This document shows, in pieces, positions 1 to 7,904 of a stretch of DNA of 64,000 nt; position 1 is the first letter of the stretch; the number at the start of each line of letters is the position of its first letter. The stretch covers positions 19,856-83,855 of the forward strand of contig DASYEE010000012.1 of NCBI GenBank assembly GCA_036499165.1, in the 5' to 3' direction. A model generated the notes under the pieces. The model worked only from the letters and a program-made list of their open reading frames with translations, was not told the origin of the DNA and did no database searches. The DNA comes from Galbitalea sp036499165 (lineage in GTDB: Bacteria; Actinomycetota; Actinomycetes; Actinomycetales; Microbacteriaceae). A program made the translations under genes and the position numbers.

Positions 1-511
1 GATGCCGCATCGCGAGCTCGCGGTGCCGCCGACGAATGCGCTGGGCGTCGAGCTCGTCGTTCGGCGCGAACCCCAGCACGACCCTCGCCTCCTTGCGCTT
101 CTGCTCGAGGGGGTCGCGAGGCGGCGGCTTGGGCGGCGGGGGAGATTGCGAGCGGACGCCTTGGCGGAGATCATGGAGGATCTCGTCCGGCGACATGTTC
201 TGCCATGGGGAGGCCGTGTGCGTCACGCGCGGCGGTCGTGTCGCGTCGGTCGGCGGATAAAAGCGGCCGTAGTTGCCGCCCATCACCCATCCGGTCGCCG
301 CCCGGACCGCGTCGTCGAGGCTGATCCTCCCACCATTCAGGAACTCCGACGCCAGATCGCCCAGCGTCGGATCGGCCGCGTGTTCCGGCGCGAGTTGCTC
401 GGCGAACGCGATGCGGTGCGCGTTGCAGAGCGGCGGGTTGCCGGTACCGTTCTTTCGGCACCGACGACGCCCCTCTTTGTAGCAGCACTGGTTAACGTCG
501 CGCGACGGCAC
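1..511 (-). CDS. J-domain-like protein (3' part cut by window edge)
   Basis: I translated the minus strand from a GTG at 511; the frame stays open to base 1. The N-terminal region is Cys/Arg-rich (QCCYKEGRRRCRKNG ... PPLCNAH) and may bind metal. After a Pro-rich linker the visible end reads ARVVLGFAPNDELDAQRIR followed by RRHRELAMRH. That is the helix I/II region of a DnaJ J-domain, and the HPD tripeptide would fall just past the edge. J-domains stimulate Hsp70 ATPase, so a viral copy could recruit host DnaK for assembly or replication (inference). The gene starts 14 bases after the peptidase stop, at the end of the left operon. The J-domain call rests on pattern alone because HPD is not in view. 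Confidence 0.6.
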   Translation of the reverse strand, partial: MPSRDVNQCCYKEGRRRCRKNGTGNPPLCNAHRIAFAEQLAPEHAADPTLGDLASEFLNGGRISLDDAVRAATGWVMGGNYGRFYPPTDATRPPRVTHTASPWQNMSPDEILHDLRQGVRSQSPPPPKPPPRDPLEQKRKEARVVLGFAPNDELDAQRIRRRHRELAMRH

Positions 512-524
512 GCCTAATCGTAGA

Positions 525-1292
525 TCAGCCCGCGTGACGCAGCGAGGCCAGATCGGCGGTGAGTGCGGCGTAGTCGAAGCCCGACGGCGCCATGCGTCCG
601 GCGTTCGCCCAATCCTGGGAGAGGATGGCGTACGCCTCGTCGCAATACATATCGAACCACTGCCAGGTCATGCGCTTGAGCGCGCCCCAGGTCACGCACG
701 CAAGCCCGCTCTTGTCGTAGTCCACGATGGCGATGGCGTGACCGCCCCACGATCCCGGGGTGGCGTTCGGCGCGTGACGAACGACGCTCCATACCTTCTG
801 GTCCTGCGCCGAAAGCGGGAGCGCCACACCGGTGTAGATGCCACCGAAGAGGTCGATGGACGCGCGCACGTGGTCGTGGTTGTGCGGCTCGAGCGCGACA
901 TAGCCGTCGATCTTGTGCCCGGCGGCACCCTGCTTCACGAAGCCATTGAGGACGTCGAGCTCGACGCCGCCCTCATCGGTGCCGGGATCGCCCGGCTTGT
1001 AGCCGCAGAACTCTTCATACAGACGCACCACGTCGTCATCGGAGATCGTGACCTCGGTGGTAGAGTTCGCGGTCCACGCCTGGATCAGGTGTCCGATGGC
1101 CGCACACGTGCAGTCCCCCAGCACGTCGTTTTTCATCATCCCCCAGTCGGAGGCGGCCTTCGCCGACCAGTAACGTTTGTCGGGCGGTGGCGGGATGAAC
1201 TCGTGCTTGACGTAACTCGCCATGAGGAGCGTTCGCGGATCGTACCGAGGCGCCATCTTGCCGAGCCGGACGCCCGCGTGGAGCCCGATCAT
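525..1292 (-). CDS. Papain-like (C1-type) cysteine peptidase
   Basis: 255 aa. The start ATG overlaps the stop of the upstream gene (ATGA), so the longer in-frame extension upstream is unlikely. A probable catalytic Cys61 lies in LGDCTCAAIGH and a His185 in GGHAIAIVDYD, followed by a TWG motif and an aromatic-rich end with DEAYAIL. This matches the C1A-like peptidases often found in phage genomes, whose role is usually not established. It follows a holin-like gene and an exported protein gene, so release or wall degradation is possible, but maturation of virion proteins is also possible. No signal peptide is visible. Confidence 0.7.
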   Translation of the reverse strand: MIGLHAGVRLGKMAPRYDPRTLLMASYVKHEFIPPPPDKRYWSAKAASDWGMMKNDVLGDCTCAAIGHLIQAWTANSTTEVTISDDDVVRLYEEFCGYKPGDPGTDEGGVELDVLNGFVKQGAAGHKIDGYVALEPHNHDHVRASIDLFGGIYTGVALPLSAQDQKVWSVVRHAPNATPGSWGGHAIAIVDYDKSGLACVTWGALKRMTWQWFDMYCDEAYAILSQDWANAGRMAPSGFDYAALTADLASLRHAG

Positions 1293-1666
1293 CGCGCCCC
1301 CGCCGTCGTCTTGAACGTCTTCCCGGGCGCGACCTTCGCGCGGAACCAGTCCATCAGCGCGTGCGGATCGCCCGCGATCACGGTCGCGGTCACCCCGACC
1401 TTGTGTCCGGCCTCCCACTGGTTGATGAGCTCGGCGATGATGCATCCGCCGATCTGCAAACCAGCGGACTCCGCCGCCGATAGAATCGCGTCCTCGGACT
1501 GTCCCTTCAGGAGCGCCGCGAGCGCGGAGAGGTTCGACCCAGTGCAGTCGACGACATCGCCGGGCGTATCCGCCTTTAGCGTCGAGCACGACGGGACGGC
1601 GACGAGACCAATGCAGATGACAAACGTGAGCACGAACAGCGACAGCGGAACGATGATGCGAGACAT
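1289..1666 (-). CDS. Exported or lipoprotein-like small protein
   Basis: 125 aa. The start at 1666 has a good ribosome site (AAGGAG, 6 bases upstream). Residues 1-21 are an N-terminal hydrophobic segment (SRIIVPLSLFVLTFVICIG), followed by VAVPSCS, a Cys in roughly lipobox position although the Pro at -2 is not canonical. The rest is Ala/Gly-rich with no recognised domain. It sits between a holin-like gene and a peptidase gene, so a spanin or lysis-accessory role is plausible but unproven. Confidence 0.55.
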   Translation of the reverse strand: MSRIIVPLSLFVLTFVICIGLVAVPSCSTLKADTPGDVVDCTGSNLSALAALLKGQSEDAILSAAESAGLQIGGCIIAELINQWEAGHKVGVTATVIAGDPHALMDWFRAKVAPGKTFKTTAGAR

Positions 1667-1676
1667 GGGCGGCTCC

Positions 1677-1925
1677 TTACGCAGCCTTGGGCATGGACGC
1701 GATGATGGCGGCGGCCTTGGCCGCCTCCACCTTTCCAGTGGCAAGCTTGTCGGCGACGGTGATCCCCGCCGTGGCGCCAGCGAAGATCCCGTAGATCCAC
1801 TCGCTGTACGTGATGAACTGGTCGGTCGTCATCTTGCCCAACGCAGTGAGCACGACGGCACCGATGGATAGGATGACCGCGAACATCGAGTGCGCGGAAT
1901 CGAAGAGGTCTTTCAGTGCTCCCAT
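1677..1925 (-). CDS. Holin-like small membrane protein
   Basis: 82 aa with two predicted membrane segments (about residues 14-31 and 44-60), a short turn containing acidic and polar residues, and a Lys-containing tail ending in PKAA. Size and topology fit phage holins that form membrane lesions to release lytic enzymes. Its place immediately upstream of an exported protein and a peptidase supports a lysis cassette. Holins are too diverse for a firm call from sequence alone. Confidence 0.5.
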   Translation of the reverse strand: MGALKDLFDSAHSMFAVILSIGAVVLTALGKMTTDQFITYSEWIYGIFAGATAGITVADKLATGKVEAAKAAAIIASMPKAA

Positions 1926-1982
1926 GTCACCGAAGTATCACCTCTGCGTGTGACAGCGCTACCGGGTGCAGATCCCGGGGCA

Positions 1983-2243
1983 TCAACCTTCGACGATAGG
2001 TGGGCACTCTTCACAGAACGCCTCCGGGATCGTCCGGCGAGGCAGATCGGTCGCCTCCACATCCCTGGAGTGGCCGTGCGAGCAGATATGGGGCCACGTT
2101 AGCGGCAACCCGAGCTCGCCCAAACAGCCCAGCACCGGACATGGGAGCGGTCCGGTGTGGGCGGTGTACGTCTTGTACCCGCAGTCCTTCGTGCACGTAC
2201 GCCAGGCGCCTTGCGGCATCATCCGGCGACGGCGCGTGCTCAC
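1983..2243 (-). CDS. Cys/His-rich zinc-binding-like protein
   Basis: 86 aa. A GTG start overlaps the stop of the ParB-like gene (GTGA), so translation is probably coupled. Cys and His pairs are spread along the chain (CTKDC, CPVLGC, HICSHGH, CEEC), which suggests one or two small zinc-binding folds. I do not recognise the family. An ATG-ATG pair a few codons in could also serve as the start. Confidence 0.55.
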   Translation of the reverse strand: MSTRRRRMMPQGAWRTCTKDCGYKTYTAHTGPLPCPVLGCLGELGLPLTWPHICSHGHSRDVEATDLPRRTIPEAFCEECPPIVEG

Positions 2244-3289
2244 CGTTTCTTTTTAGCAGACTTCTTCGATGGCTTGCGAGCCTTGGTGGGCTTGGAGATC
2301 TTGCCCTTGGCCTTGCCTTTCTTTGCTTTCGGCGAGGAAAAACTCGTTGTCGCGCTGCCACCGACGCGGTTGACATACTTCGCCCAGGCGGGCGAGAACT
2401 CGTCGAGCTGTTTCGTGCCGAGGGTGTAGCCGACTCCGTCCATGATGCCCTTGACGTAGTCCGAGGTCGGCGTCCGCTTTTCGGAGAGCGCGACGAGCTC
2501 CTCGAGGAAGTCCTTGCGGGGCGGCTGGTTCTTCTTGGCCTTGGCTTCCGCGTGGTCGTCTTCGAAGAGCGTCTTCTGTTCGCCGGAGACCACAGGCTTG
2601 TGCTTGGCGTGGCCGTTCTTCACGGTCTTCGCCTTCGCCTCCTTGGCCATCGCGCGAGCACCGCCCCGGTCGCTTTTCTTCACGCCCAGGTAGTCGTCGA
2701 GCGCGTCGCTCTGCTTCGCGGTGGCGACGTCAGAGAGATCCTTGAACACCTCGTCGGTCAGCTTGCCTGCCTTCCATGCCGCCAAGATCTTCGGGTCGGC
2801 CGATGCTCGAGCCTTGAGCATGCGGCTCACCCAGGAGGCCGACTTGTTGATCGCGCGGGCAATTTCCTCGCCGTTCTTGCCGCGGTTCTTGAGCCGCTCG
2901 GCCGCTTCGCTGAGCTCGAAGCTGGAGAGACCGACGCGCTGTACCGCGATACTGAGCATGTCGAGGAACACACCGTCACTCTCGTGCCAGTTGAACTCGA
3001 GCGTGTCCTCGCGCGCATCGACCACCGGGATCGGCGCGGAGCCCTTGAACCCGGCGAGTTTCGCCGCGAGCACCCGACGCTGCCCGTCGACCACCAGGTC
3101 GATGACGCCACCGTCCTCGTTCTTGACCCGCAAGACCTCCAGCGGCACCAAGATCCCGCGTTCCTTGATCGACGCCGCGAGGTCGTCGAGATCGTCGCTG
3201 CCAAGTCCTGTCGTCGTGCGTGGGTTTGCCCACATCGCGTGCTCGAGATGGAGATCCTTGAGTTCCACCTCCCTTGCTGTCGTCGTCAT
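2240..3289 (-). CDS. ParB/sulfiredoxin-fold protein
   Basis: 349 aa. Residues ~1-100 look like a ParB N-terminal domain: an N-terminal LKDLHLEHAMWANPR segment, DLAASIKERGILVPLEVL, then VDGQRRVLAAKLAG in place of the GERR box. A helix-turn-helix region follows (GEEIARAINKSASWVSRML, ~140-158). The C-terminal third is strongly Lys-rich. Phage ParB-like proteins can be DNA-binding partition or regulatory proteins, nucleases or CTPases; the sequence does not decide between these. It lies directly after the cytosine methyltransferase gene, a common pairing in phages. The coding start is an ATG and there is a 70-80 base gap to the neighbour. Confidence 0.8.
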   Translation of the reverse strand: MTTTAREVELKDLHLEHAMWANPRTTTGLGSDDLDDLAASIKERGILVPLEVLRVKNEDGGVIDLVVDGQRRVLAAKLAGFKGSAPIPVVDAREDTLEFNWHESDGVFLDMLSIAVQRVGLSSFELSEAAERLKNRGKNGEEIARAINKSASWVSRMLKARASADPKILAAWKAGKLTDEVFKDLSDVATAKQSDALDDYLGVKKSDRGGARAMAKEAKAKTVKNGHAKHKPVVSGEQKTLFEDDHAEAKAKKNQPPRKDFLEELVALSEKRTPTSDYVKGIMDGVGYTLGTKQLDEFSPAWAKYVNRVGGSATTSFSSPKAKKGKAKGKISKPTKARKPSKKSAKKKR

Positions 3290-3371
3290 ACCCGGAGTCC
3301 TTTCGTTGGAGAGAATTCGTTCACCCTAAGCCAAACGTCTAGCCAGTGCCAATTCGTGGGCCGATCCCGCC

Positions 3372-4514
3372 TTACCGATCAGCGTCGCGTTTCCTCGACC
3401 GCCGCGCGCGCTGCCCGGATGAATGACGCCGCGACCTCCGGGACGATGCCGTTGCCGTAGCCCCGCAAGAGGCCCACTCGACCGGGAACCCCATAAGCCA
3501 ACGGCTGTGATCCGGGTTCAGCTGGCCTCCACTTCCCGTCGCGACAGAAGAGCCAGTCAGGGCGCGCCCAGAAACCACGAGTTGCGCCTGGAGCGAAGGA
3601 TGGGTGATCGCGATACGTGCGCCTGACTTCATGTTGCGCTTCATCGCCCGGTAGTTCTCGAGCGTTTGTCCGCGTCTCTGTCCCGGGTTGGATGCGATCT
3701 TGCCGTCCGTCGCGGACGGCGTCGCCCAGCCCGTCAGTCCCGCCGTGGCTGGCAGGTCGATGCCGTTCTCTGAGCGAAGCGTCGTCGAGCCGTTCGATCC
3801 GTCGGTCGCTCGCGACGTCGGCCAACTCGCTAGATGAACCGAGTCGTTCAGATTCGAGCGTCGACCGTCCATGTGTTCCAGGCATCCGCCCCGCTCGGCA
3901 TCGTTCACCTTCGCTGTCGGCCATGCCGCCAACCGGACCGCATCTAGCAACGTGGTCCCGGCATTGCCCTCTATCATGTATCCGTGTCTCGCCGAGGAAC
4001 GGGCGTCCTCCTTCACGGGTGTAGGCCATGAAATAGAGTCGCTGTCGTCGGTGGGGGGATCCGACGCCCGCAGCGCACAGATCCGATGCCCCGAAGGCGT
4101 AACCGCATCGTTCCAGGTCAGCGCGAACAAGGTCGAGCCACGCGAGTCCATCTCGAGACGCAACTTGCTCTCCAAAGATCGCTGCAGGTCGGCACTCGCG
4201 GATGAGGTCGAACCATGCTGGCCAAAGATGTCGAGTGTCGAGTACTCCGCTCCGCGTGCCCGCGTCCGAGAACGGCTGACACGGGCACGAGCCGGTCCAG
4301 ATGTCGGCGTCGTCTGGGACTCCAGCGAGTCGACAGGCGGCAGACCATCCGGCGATACCGGCGAAGAAATGGCGCTGTCCAGGCCCGGCAACGTCGATTG
4401 GTCGAAGCTCGGTGATGCTTCGCCGTTCGACGCGGCCGGCGGCGATGTGACCTCCGGCGATGAGCGCCTCGAGCCAGTCGCATGCGAACGGTTCGATCTC
4501 GTTGTAGATGGCAT
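3372..4514 (-). CDS. Full-length overlapping reading frame inside the methyltransferase gene
   Basis: 380 codons open on the same strand in another frame, starting at an ATG four bases after the GTG of the methyltransferase. The translation is not random. It has the pattern SSASADLQRSLESKLRLEM, GSTLFALTW, repeated WPTP/WPTS/WATPSATDG segments and a GGQLNPDHSRWLMGFP-VEW end. From memory, this Ser/Thr-rich protein type with WPTPxAxD repeats and a LNPxxxxWLMGxP end recurs in phage and metagenomic entries next to or over Dcm genes. Either both frames are translated or one is a conserved shadow of the other. I cannot test selection on each frame here. Confidence 0.45.
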   Translation of the reverse strand: MPSTTRSNRSHATGSRRSSPEVTSPPAASNGEASPSFDQSTLPGLDSAISSPVSPDGLPPVDSLESQTTPTSGPARARVSRSRTRARGAEYSTLDIFGQHGSTSSASADLQRSLESKLRLEMDSRGSTLFALTWNDAVTPSGHRICALRASDPPTDDSDSISWPTPVKEDARSSARHGYMIEGNAGTTLLDAVRLAAWPTAKVNDAERGGCLEHMDGRRSNLNDSVHLASWPTSRATDGSNGSTTLRSENGIDLPATAGLTGWATPSATDGKIASNPGQRRGQTLENYRAMKRNMKSGARIAITHPSLQAQLVVSGRALTGSSVATGSGGQLNPDHSRWLMGFPVEWASCGATATASSRRSRRHSSGQRARRSRKRDADR

Positions 4515-4518
4515 TCAC
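3379..4518 (-). CDS. dcm-like: C5-cytosine DNA methyltransferase
   Basis: 379 aa from a GTG that overlaps the upstream stop (GTGA). Motifs are in the usual order: SAM loop FFAGIAGW (~50), catalytic PCQPFSDAG (~80), a motif VI variant EQV in place of ENV, motif VIII QRLYFMAY (~150), and the C-terminal motif X GYGNGIVPEVAASF. The region between motifs VIII and X is low in hydrophobic residues and rich in Asp, Arg and Gly, as in many phage enzymes of this type. It transfers methyl groups to cytosine C5; the target site is unknown. Likely roles are protection from host restriction or regulation. The same DNA carries a second open frame along nearly its whole length (see the separate entry), which probably explains the unusual composition of the middle. 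Confidence 0.85.
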   Translation of the reverse strand: MNAIYNEIEPFACDWLEALIAGGHIAAGRVERRSITELRPIDVAGPGQRHFFAGIAGWSAACRLAGVPDDADIWTGSCPCQPFSDAGTRSGVLDTRHLWPAWFDLIRECRPAAIFGEQVASRDGLAWLDLVRADLERCGYAFGASDLCAAGVGSPHRRQRLYFMAYTREGGRPFLGETRIHDRGQCRDHVARCGPVGGMADSEGERCRAGRMPGTHGRSTLESERLGSSSELADVASDRRIERLDDASLRERHRPASHGGTDGLGDAVRDGRQDRIQPGTETRTNARELPGDEAQHEVRRTYRDHPSFAPGATRGFWARPDWLFCRDGKWRPAEPGSQPLAYGVPGRVGLLRGYGNGIVPEVAASFIRAARAAVEETRR

Positions 4519-4853
4519 TTGTCCCTCGGCAGCGTGTCCTCGAACCGCTCGTGTTGCGGACCGACGGTCTGGACGTTGGCATCGATCTGCCCGGTCACCA
4601 CCCGCAGACGGAGCGCGAAGTTATTGCCGGGTCCCATCTGGTGCACGAGCCACCCGACGCACGGCAAAATCTGACCAACGCTCGTCTCGTGGCACGCCAT
4701 CACGTGGAGCGAGTCTGCGAGCACGGGACTATCGGCAGTGGCGATGGTGCGCTTGAGGTCGCAGTGTTTTCCGACGCTGTACCCGTTCGGGATCTCGTTC
4801 GGGTTGGTGCCGACCTTCCACGGGCATTTCTTGCATTGCTTGCGCGGCTTCAC
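4515..4853 (-). CDS. Small CxxC protein, DUF6283-like
   Basis: 112 aa. A GTG start overlaps the upstream stop (GTGA), which excludes the longer upstream extension. It begins KPRKQCKKCPWKVG, with a YSVGKHCD segment and a later ADSLHVMACHETSVG segment, the arrangement of the phage DUF6283 family (four Cys plus His, probably metal-binding). Function is unknown. It sits one codon ahead of the methyltransferase and is probably co-translated with it. Confidence 0.6.
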   Translation of the reverse strand: MKPRKQCKKCPWKVGTNPNEIPNGYSVGKHCDLKRTIATADSPVLADSLHVMACHETSVGQILPCVGWLVHQMGPGNNFALRLRVVTGQIDANVQTVGPQHERFEDTLPRDK

Positions 4854-5128
4854 ACCAACTCCGCGATGACGAGCACGCTCTTGACAGTACGGCACAGATC
4901 CCATCCAAGCCCCGCCGCGTGGCACTCCTCGCAGCAGTTGTCGCGAGTGTCGGGCTCGACGCTATCGACGACCGTCTTGCACCCCATGCAGACGCCCGGG
5001 CAGACGTCGAAGGTCGCCGCCTCGAGCATGGCCATGACGCTCTCGTAGCCGCACTGGTCGGCGACGTGCGTGAGGATGATCATCCGCTGCGTCCATTCCT
5101 GGGGACGCTCCAACCACGCGGCACCCAT
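4850..5128 (-). CDS. Cys-rich zinc-ribbon-like protein
   Basis: 92 aa. The ATG at 5128 overlaps the stop of the upstream gene (TGATG). An N-terminal amphipathic part (RPQEWTQRMIILTHVADQC) is followed by CPGVCMGC and CCEEC clusters that could bind one zinc. The C-terminus is LCRTVKSVLVIAELV. The family is not recognised. Likely an accessory phage protein. Confidence 0.55.
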   Translation of the reverse strand: MGAAWLERPQEWTQRMIILTHVADQCGYESVMAMLEAATFDVCPGVCMGCKTVVDSVEPDTRDNCCEECHAAGLGWDLCRTVKSVLVIAELV

Positions 5129-5538
5129 CACGACGCCTCGGACGATGGAGGGGTCGTCGTGGATTGGCCGGGGAGCATGCCCTTCGCATAGAGCGCGATG
5201 ACGAGACCTACGCGGTCGAGATCGCGCTCGAACTCGGCGACCATGGCATCGCGCTCTGCCACGGTGACGTTGCGAAGGCTCTGGATCTGCTCGATGGCCT
5301 GGAGCCACTTCGTGTTGAAACACGCCTCGTACATCTCGGTCTGGCAGACCGTGAATACGAACCGCGGCTTTACCTTCGCGAGCTCGGACTGGTCGGCGAG
5401 CCCGGGATATCCAGGAGCGGCGACGAGGATGACCCGGCCCCAGTTGATGCCGGTGTAGAGGGCCGCCGGGTCGAACCCCAGCCGGATAAAAATCTGGTGA
5501 GCGCCGTACAGAAGGCGAATCTCGCGGTCGAATTTCAC
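5128..5538 (-). CDS. Hypothetical protein, left operon
   Basis: 136 aa. Starts at a GTG overlapping the previous stop (GTGA). Begins KFDREIRLLYGAHQIFIRLG, has a short hydrophobic stretch WGRVILVAAPGYP, and a helical C-terminal half (VAERDAMVAEFERDLDRVG). The family is not recognised. Gene spacing implies translational coupling with both neighbours. Confidence 0.55.
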   Translation of the reverse strand: MKFDREIRLLYGAHQIFIRLGFDPAALYTGINWGRVILVAAPGYPGLADQSELAKVKPRFVFTVCQTEMYEACFNTKWLQAIEQIQSLRNVTVAERDAMVAEFERDLDRVGLVIALYAKGMLPGQSTTTPPSSEAS

Positions 5539-6035
5539 AGGGCGTACTCCCTCATCAGCATCCGGCCGACCCATGGGACGCGGACGATCACCGACAGCCG
5601 ACTCACAGTGACGTCGCACAACACGCAGTTCGCGATGTGATCGATGACCTCGATTTCACAGTGCGCTCGCGCGCGCTTCATCCACTCGTGAGTGTCGATG
5701 ATCGCGCACGCTCGCATGATGCGATTGCGAATCACCCACTGCTGGGCGTCGATCTCGTTGGTGGGCTTCGAATCGAACTCCACCGACGAGCTTGAGCATC
5801 CGAGGCCGAGGTGGGTGAGATGGCGGATCTCTTCTGGGCCGATCTTGCGCCACCGCACCATGCCGTCGAGCGGCTGGAAGAGTTGGTTGCGGGCCAGGGT
5901 GGCGATCTCCGGATCGGGTAGCGCGCCGGCGTTCCAGCGCTCACGCTGCTCGTCGGTGCCGAGCGCCAGTGCTTCCGCCTCGAGCCACGCGTCGCGTTTT
6001 TCCATGGCGGACATCGTGCCGGATGGGGGTGTCAT
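5535..6035 (-). CDS. Hypothetical protein, left operon
   Basis: 166 aa. The ATG overlaps the upstream stop (ATGA). Mostly helical, with a central GLGCSSSSVEF segment and a C-terminal part containing ANCVLCDVTVSRLSVIVRV. I do not recognise the family. No signal peptide or membrane segment is evident. Confidence 0.55.
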   Translation of the reverse strand: MTPPSGTMSAMEKRDAWLEAEALALGTDEQRERWNAGALPDPEIATLARNQLFQPLDGMVRWRKIGPEEIRHLTHLGLGCSSSSVEFDSKPTNEIDAQQWVIRNRIMRACAIIDTHEWMKRARAHCEIEVIDHIANCVLCDVTVSRLSVIVRVPWVGRMLMREYAL

Positions 6036-6208
6036 CGGCTGCTCTTACTTCCTAGCTGTAGGACGCATGCCCGCTCTCGTTCGAGGACGCGCGATAGCTC
6101 GAGGCGGAGATTGTTGCGATCCGCCGCCGCGCCGGCAGCGATGAATCCCAGGACGGCGATCATCACGACCACGAGCCCGACGGCGATCCGGATAAGTGTG
6201 TCCCTCAC
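6032..6208 (-). CDS. Small one-pass membrane protein
   Basis: 58 aa from a GTG overlapping the stop of the 422-aa gene (GTGA). One N-terminal membrane segment (IRIAVGLVVVMIAVLGFIAA), then a charged, probably helical tail (LRLELSRVLERERACVLQL). The topology, an N-terminal anchor plus a periplasmic helix, resembles an inner-membrane spanin subunit. It is not placed next to the holin-like gene, so this is only a possibility. Confidence 0.5.
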   Translation of the reverse strand: MRDTLIRIAVGLVVVMIAVLGFIAAGAAADRNNLRLELSRVLERERACVLQLGSKSSR

Positions 6209-7473
6209 GGCATGCCATCCTTCAGCTTGAATGCGTCGGGGATCACGATTGGCTCGTCGGTCATGCCTGGTTTGAGGTCGAGCCTCGTCATGTTCGGGCT
6301 TTGGACGACGGGGATCGACGACTTCTGTTCCTGACGCTTGCGCTGATGCGCGGCAGCTGCGCGCGCAGGTTCCCAGTACCAAGCCGAGTCATCAATGTCG
6401 ACGAACCCGGGATCGCCGCCCCACTGTGCGATGTGACGCTGCAACGCGACCTCGACGAATTCTTGCGGCACGAAATGCGCGCCAGCCTCAGCGTCGACCG
6501 TCTCACCCGGCAGCCCGGCCTTGGTTGCGCCAGCATGTTGCGTGTCGGCACCGCCGAATTTCGCCGCGCCCTTGCCACCGATGTCACGCGAGCTCGCGTG
6601 TTCGTAGACCAGACGGGTTGGATAGCCCGAGGTGAACCGAGCCCACGCCACGCGCGTATCGACGGCCGCGTACGGGTCGGCATCCTCCTTGGTGCTGACG
6701 CCCTGCCGTGAGGTGTCGGACTGTCGACCGATGTTCGTCACACCGCTCTTCAGGTAGCGCTCGATCTTCTCGCTGATCGCAACTTGGTAGGAGTCCTGTG
6801 AGTGATACTGGACGTCGAACGCTTCATGGATGCCGATGAGTTCAGCATCGGTCGCGGTGGCTGGCACGCTCTCGCGTAGCGTCTGGAACCCGATGGCCGC
6901 GCTGAGTTTCAGCGCGGAAATGAACGACTGCGCCGCGCTCGTGGTAGTCGATCCCGCGGACTGCACCGCAAGCGGCTTGACCTTCGCCACCGCGGTCGCG
7001 AGCTTCGCGTTGAGCGTCGCCGCCTCAAGTTTCATGACGCCAGTAACCTCGAGCTCCAGGGCGTTCGCGGTCTGGAACGCAGCCGCGCGCAGCGCCGCGA
7101 AGTGCTCGACGATACCCCCGGTCCACTTCCCGACCACGATGTCGAAGAGCAAGCCGACGACGAATGACGGCTGCGTGGACGGTGTCATCAGCCGCTCGAG
7201 CCGGACAACATCGCAGGCTCGTTGGTAGGTCTCGCCGACCGCCGCGATCCGCTGCGTGATCTCCGGGATGTATTTGTCTCGGACCTTTGCGGGCAGGAAG
7301 CACCCATCCGCCCCGGGTTGGCTCTCGCACAGCGCTCCGTGGTCCGCGTACGCGCTACCGGTGTAGTTGGGTCCCTGAGTACCGGAACGCTTGCCCGGAT
7401 CGGGCCCGGACGATGCCGGGCCGCTCTGGACGATCGATGTGGGCGAGGTCTTCGTGTCGGTTCCCCGGGTCAT
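6205..7473 (-). CDS. Hypothetical 422-aa protein
   Basis: The ATG at 7473 overlaps the upstream stop (ATGA). Residues 1-60 are Ser/Thr/Pro-rich and look disordered. A hydrophobic segment PSFVVGLLFDIVVGKW is followed by a long Ala-rich helical region (AALRAAAFQTANALELEV onwards), and the C-terminal ~150 residues contain FVPQEFVEVALQRHIAQWGG and a Pro-rich end. I do not recognise it. The amphipathic Ala-rich middle could associate with membranes or other subunits. It is the largest gene of the left operon. Confidence 0.5.
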   Translation of the reverse strand: MTRGTDTKTSPTSIVQSGPASSGPDPGKRSGTQGPNYTGSAYADHGALCESQPGADGCFLPAKVRDKYIPEITQRIAAVGETYQRACDVVRLERLMTPSTQPSFVVGLLFDIVVGKWTGGIVEHFAALRAAAFQTANALELEVTGVMKLEAATLNAKLATAVAKVKPLAVQSAGSTTTSAAQSFISALKLSAAIGFQTLRESVPATATDAELIGIHEAFDVQYHSQDSYQVAISEKIERYLKSGVTNIGRQSDTSRQGVSTKEDADPYAAVDTRVAWARFTSGYPTRLVYEHASSRDIGGKGAAKFGGADTQHAGATKAGLPGETVDAEAGAHFVPQEFVEVALQRHIAQWGGDPGFVDIDDSAWYWEPARAAAAHQRKRQEQKSSIPVVQSPNMTRLDLKPGMTDEPIVIPDAFKLKDGMP

Positions 7474-7904
7474 GGCGCGATCCCTTCGCTGTAGTCGTAC
7501 GAGTCGGGGCCGTTCTCGCCAGCGCGCAGGGTGACCACCCACTGCCGGTACGTTTCGGAGTCGCCGACGTCAAAACGGAACTCGGAATCCCCGTTGTCCC
7601 ACTTGGCCTCGACCACGTTGAGCGGCGCGCCATTCAGGATGCGCGCGACCTGGTCGAGCACCCACGCCTTGTGATGATCGCCGTCGATCCCGCCGTAGAG
7701 CCCGATGTAGTGGAGCGCCCACTGCCCGGTGGTCCACCCCGCGAACGGACTCTGTTCGATGTCGACGGCGAACTCGCCGAGATACCGAGGTTGGCGTCGC
7801 TTGAGACGTTCCTTGACGTTGTCGGTGGACGCTTCGATGTTGCGGATGCGCTCCTGCTCGTCGAGAAGGCGCCTCGCTTCCTCCCAGTTCTTGGGCGTCG
7901 TCAC
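7470..7904 (-). CDS. Conserved phage-type hypothetical protein
   Basis: 144 aa from a GTG overlapping the upstream stop (GTGA). Begins with a charged helix (TTPKNWEEARRLLDEQERI). The core WALHYIGLYGGIDGDHHKAW then VLDQVARIL resembles a motif I recall from many phage hypothetical proteins, where it is followed by a WDNG-type segment, as here. Function unknown; probably soluble. Confidence 0.6.
   Translation of the reverse strand: MTTPKNWEEARRLLDEQERIRNIEASTDNVKERLKRRQPRYLGEFAVDIEQSPFAGWTTGQWALHYIGLYGGIDGDHHKAWVLDQVARILNGAPLNVVEAKWDNGDSEFRFDVGDSETYRQWVVTLRAGENGPDSYDYSEGIAP

Noticed and set aside
2000..3460. 486-codon plus-strand frame opposite the ParB-like gene
   Set aside because: No motif or coupling to neighbours; the opposite strand encodes a recognisable ParB fold.
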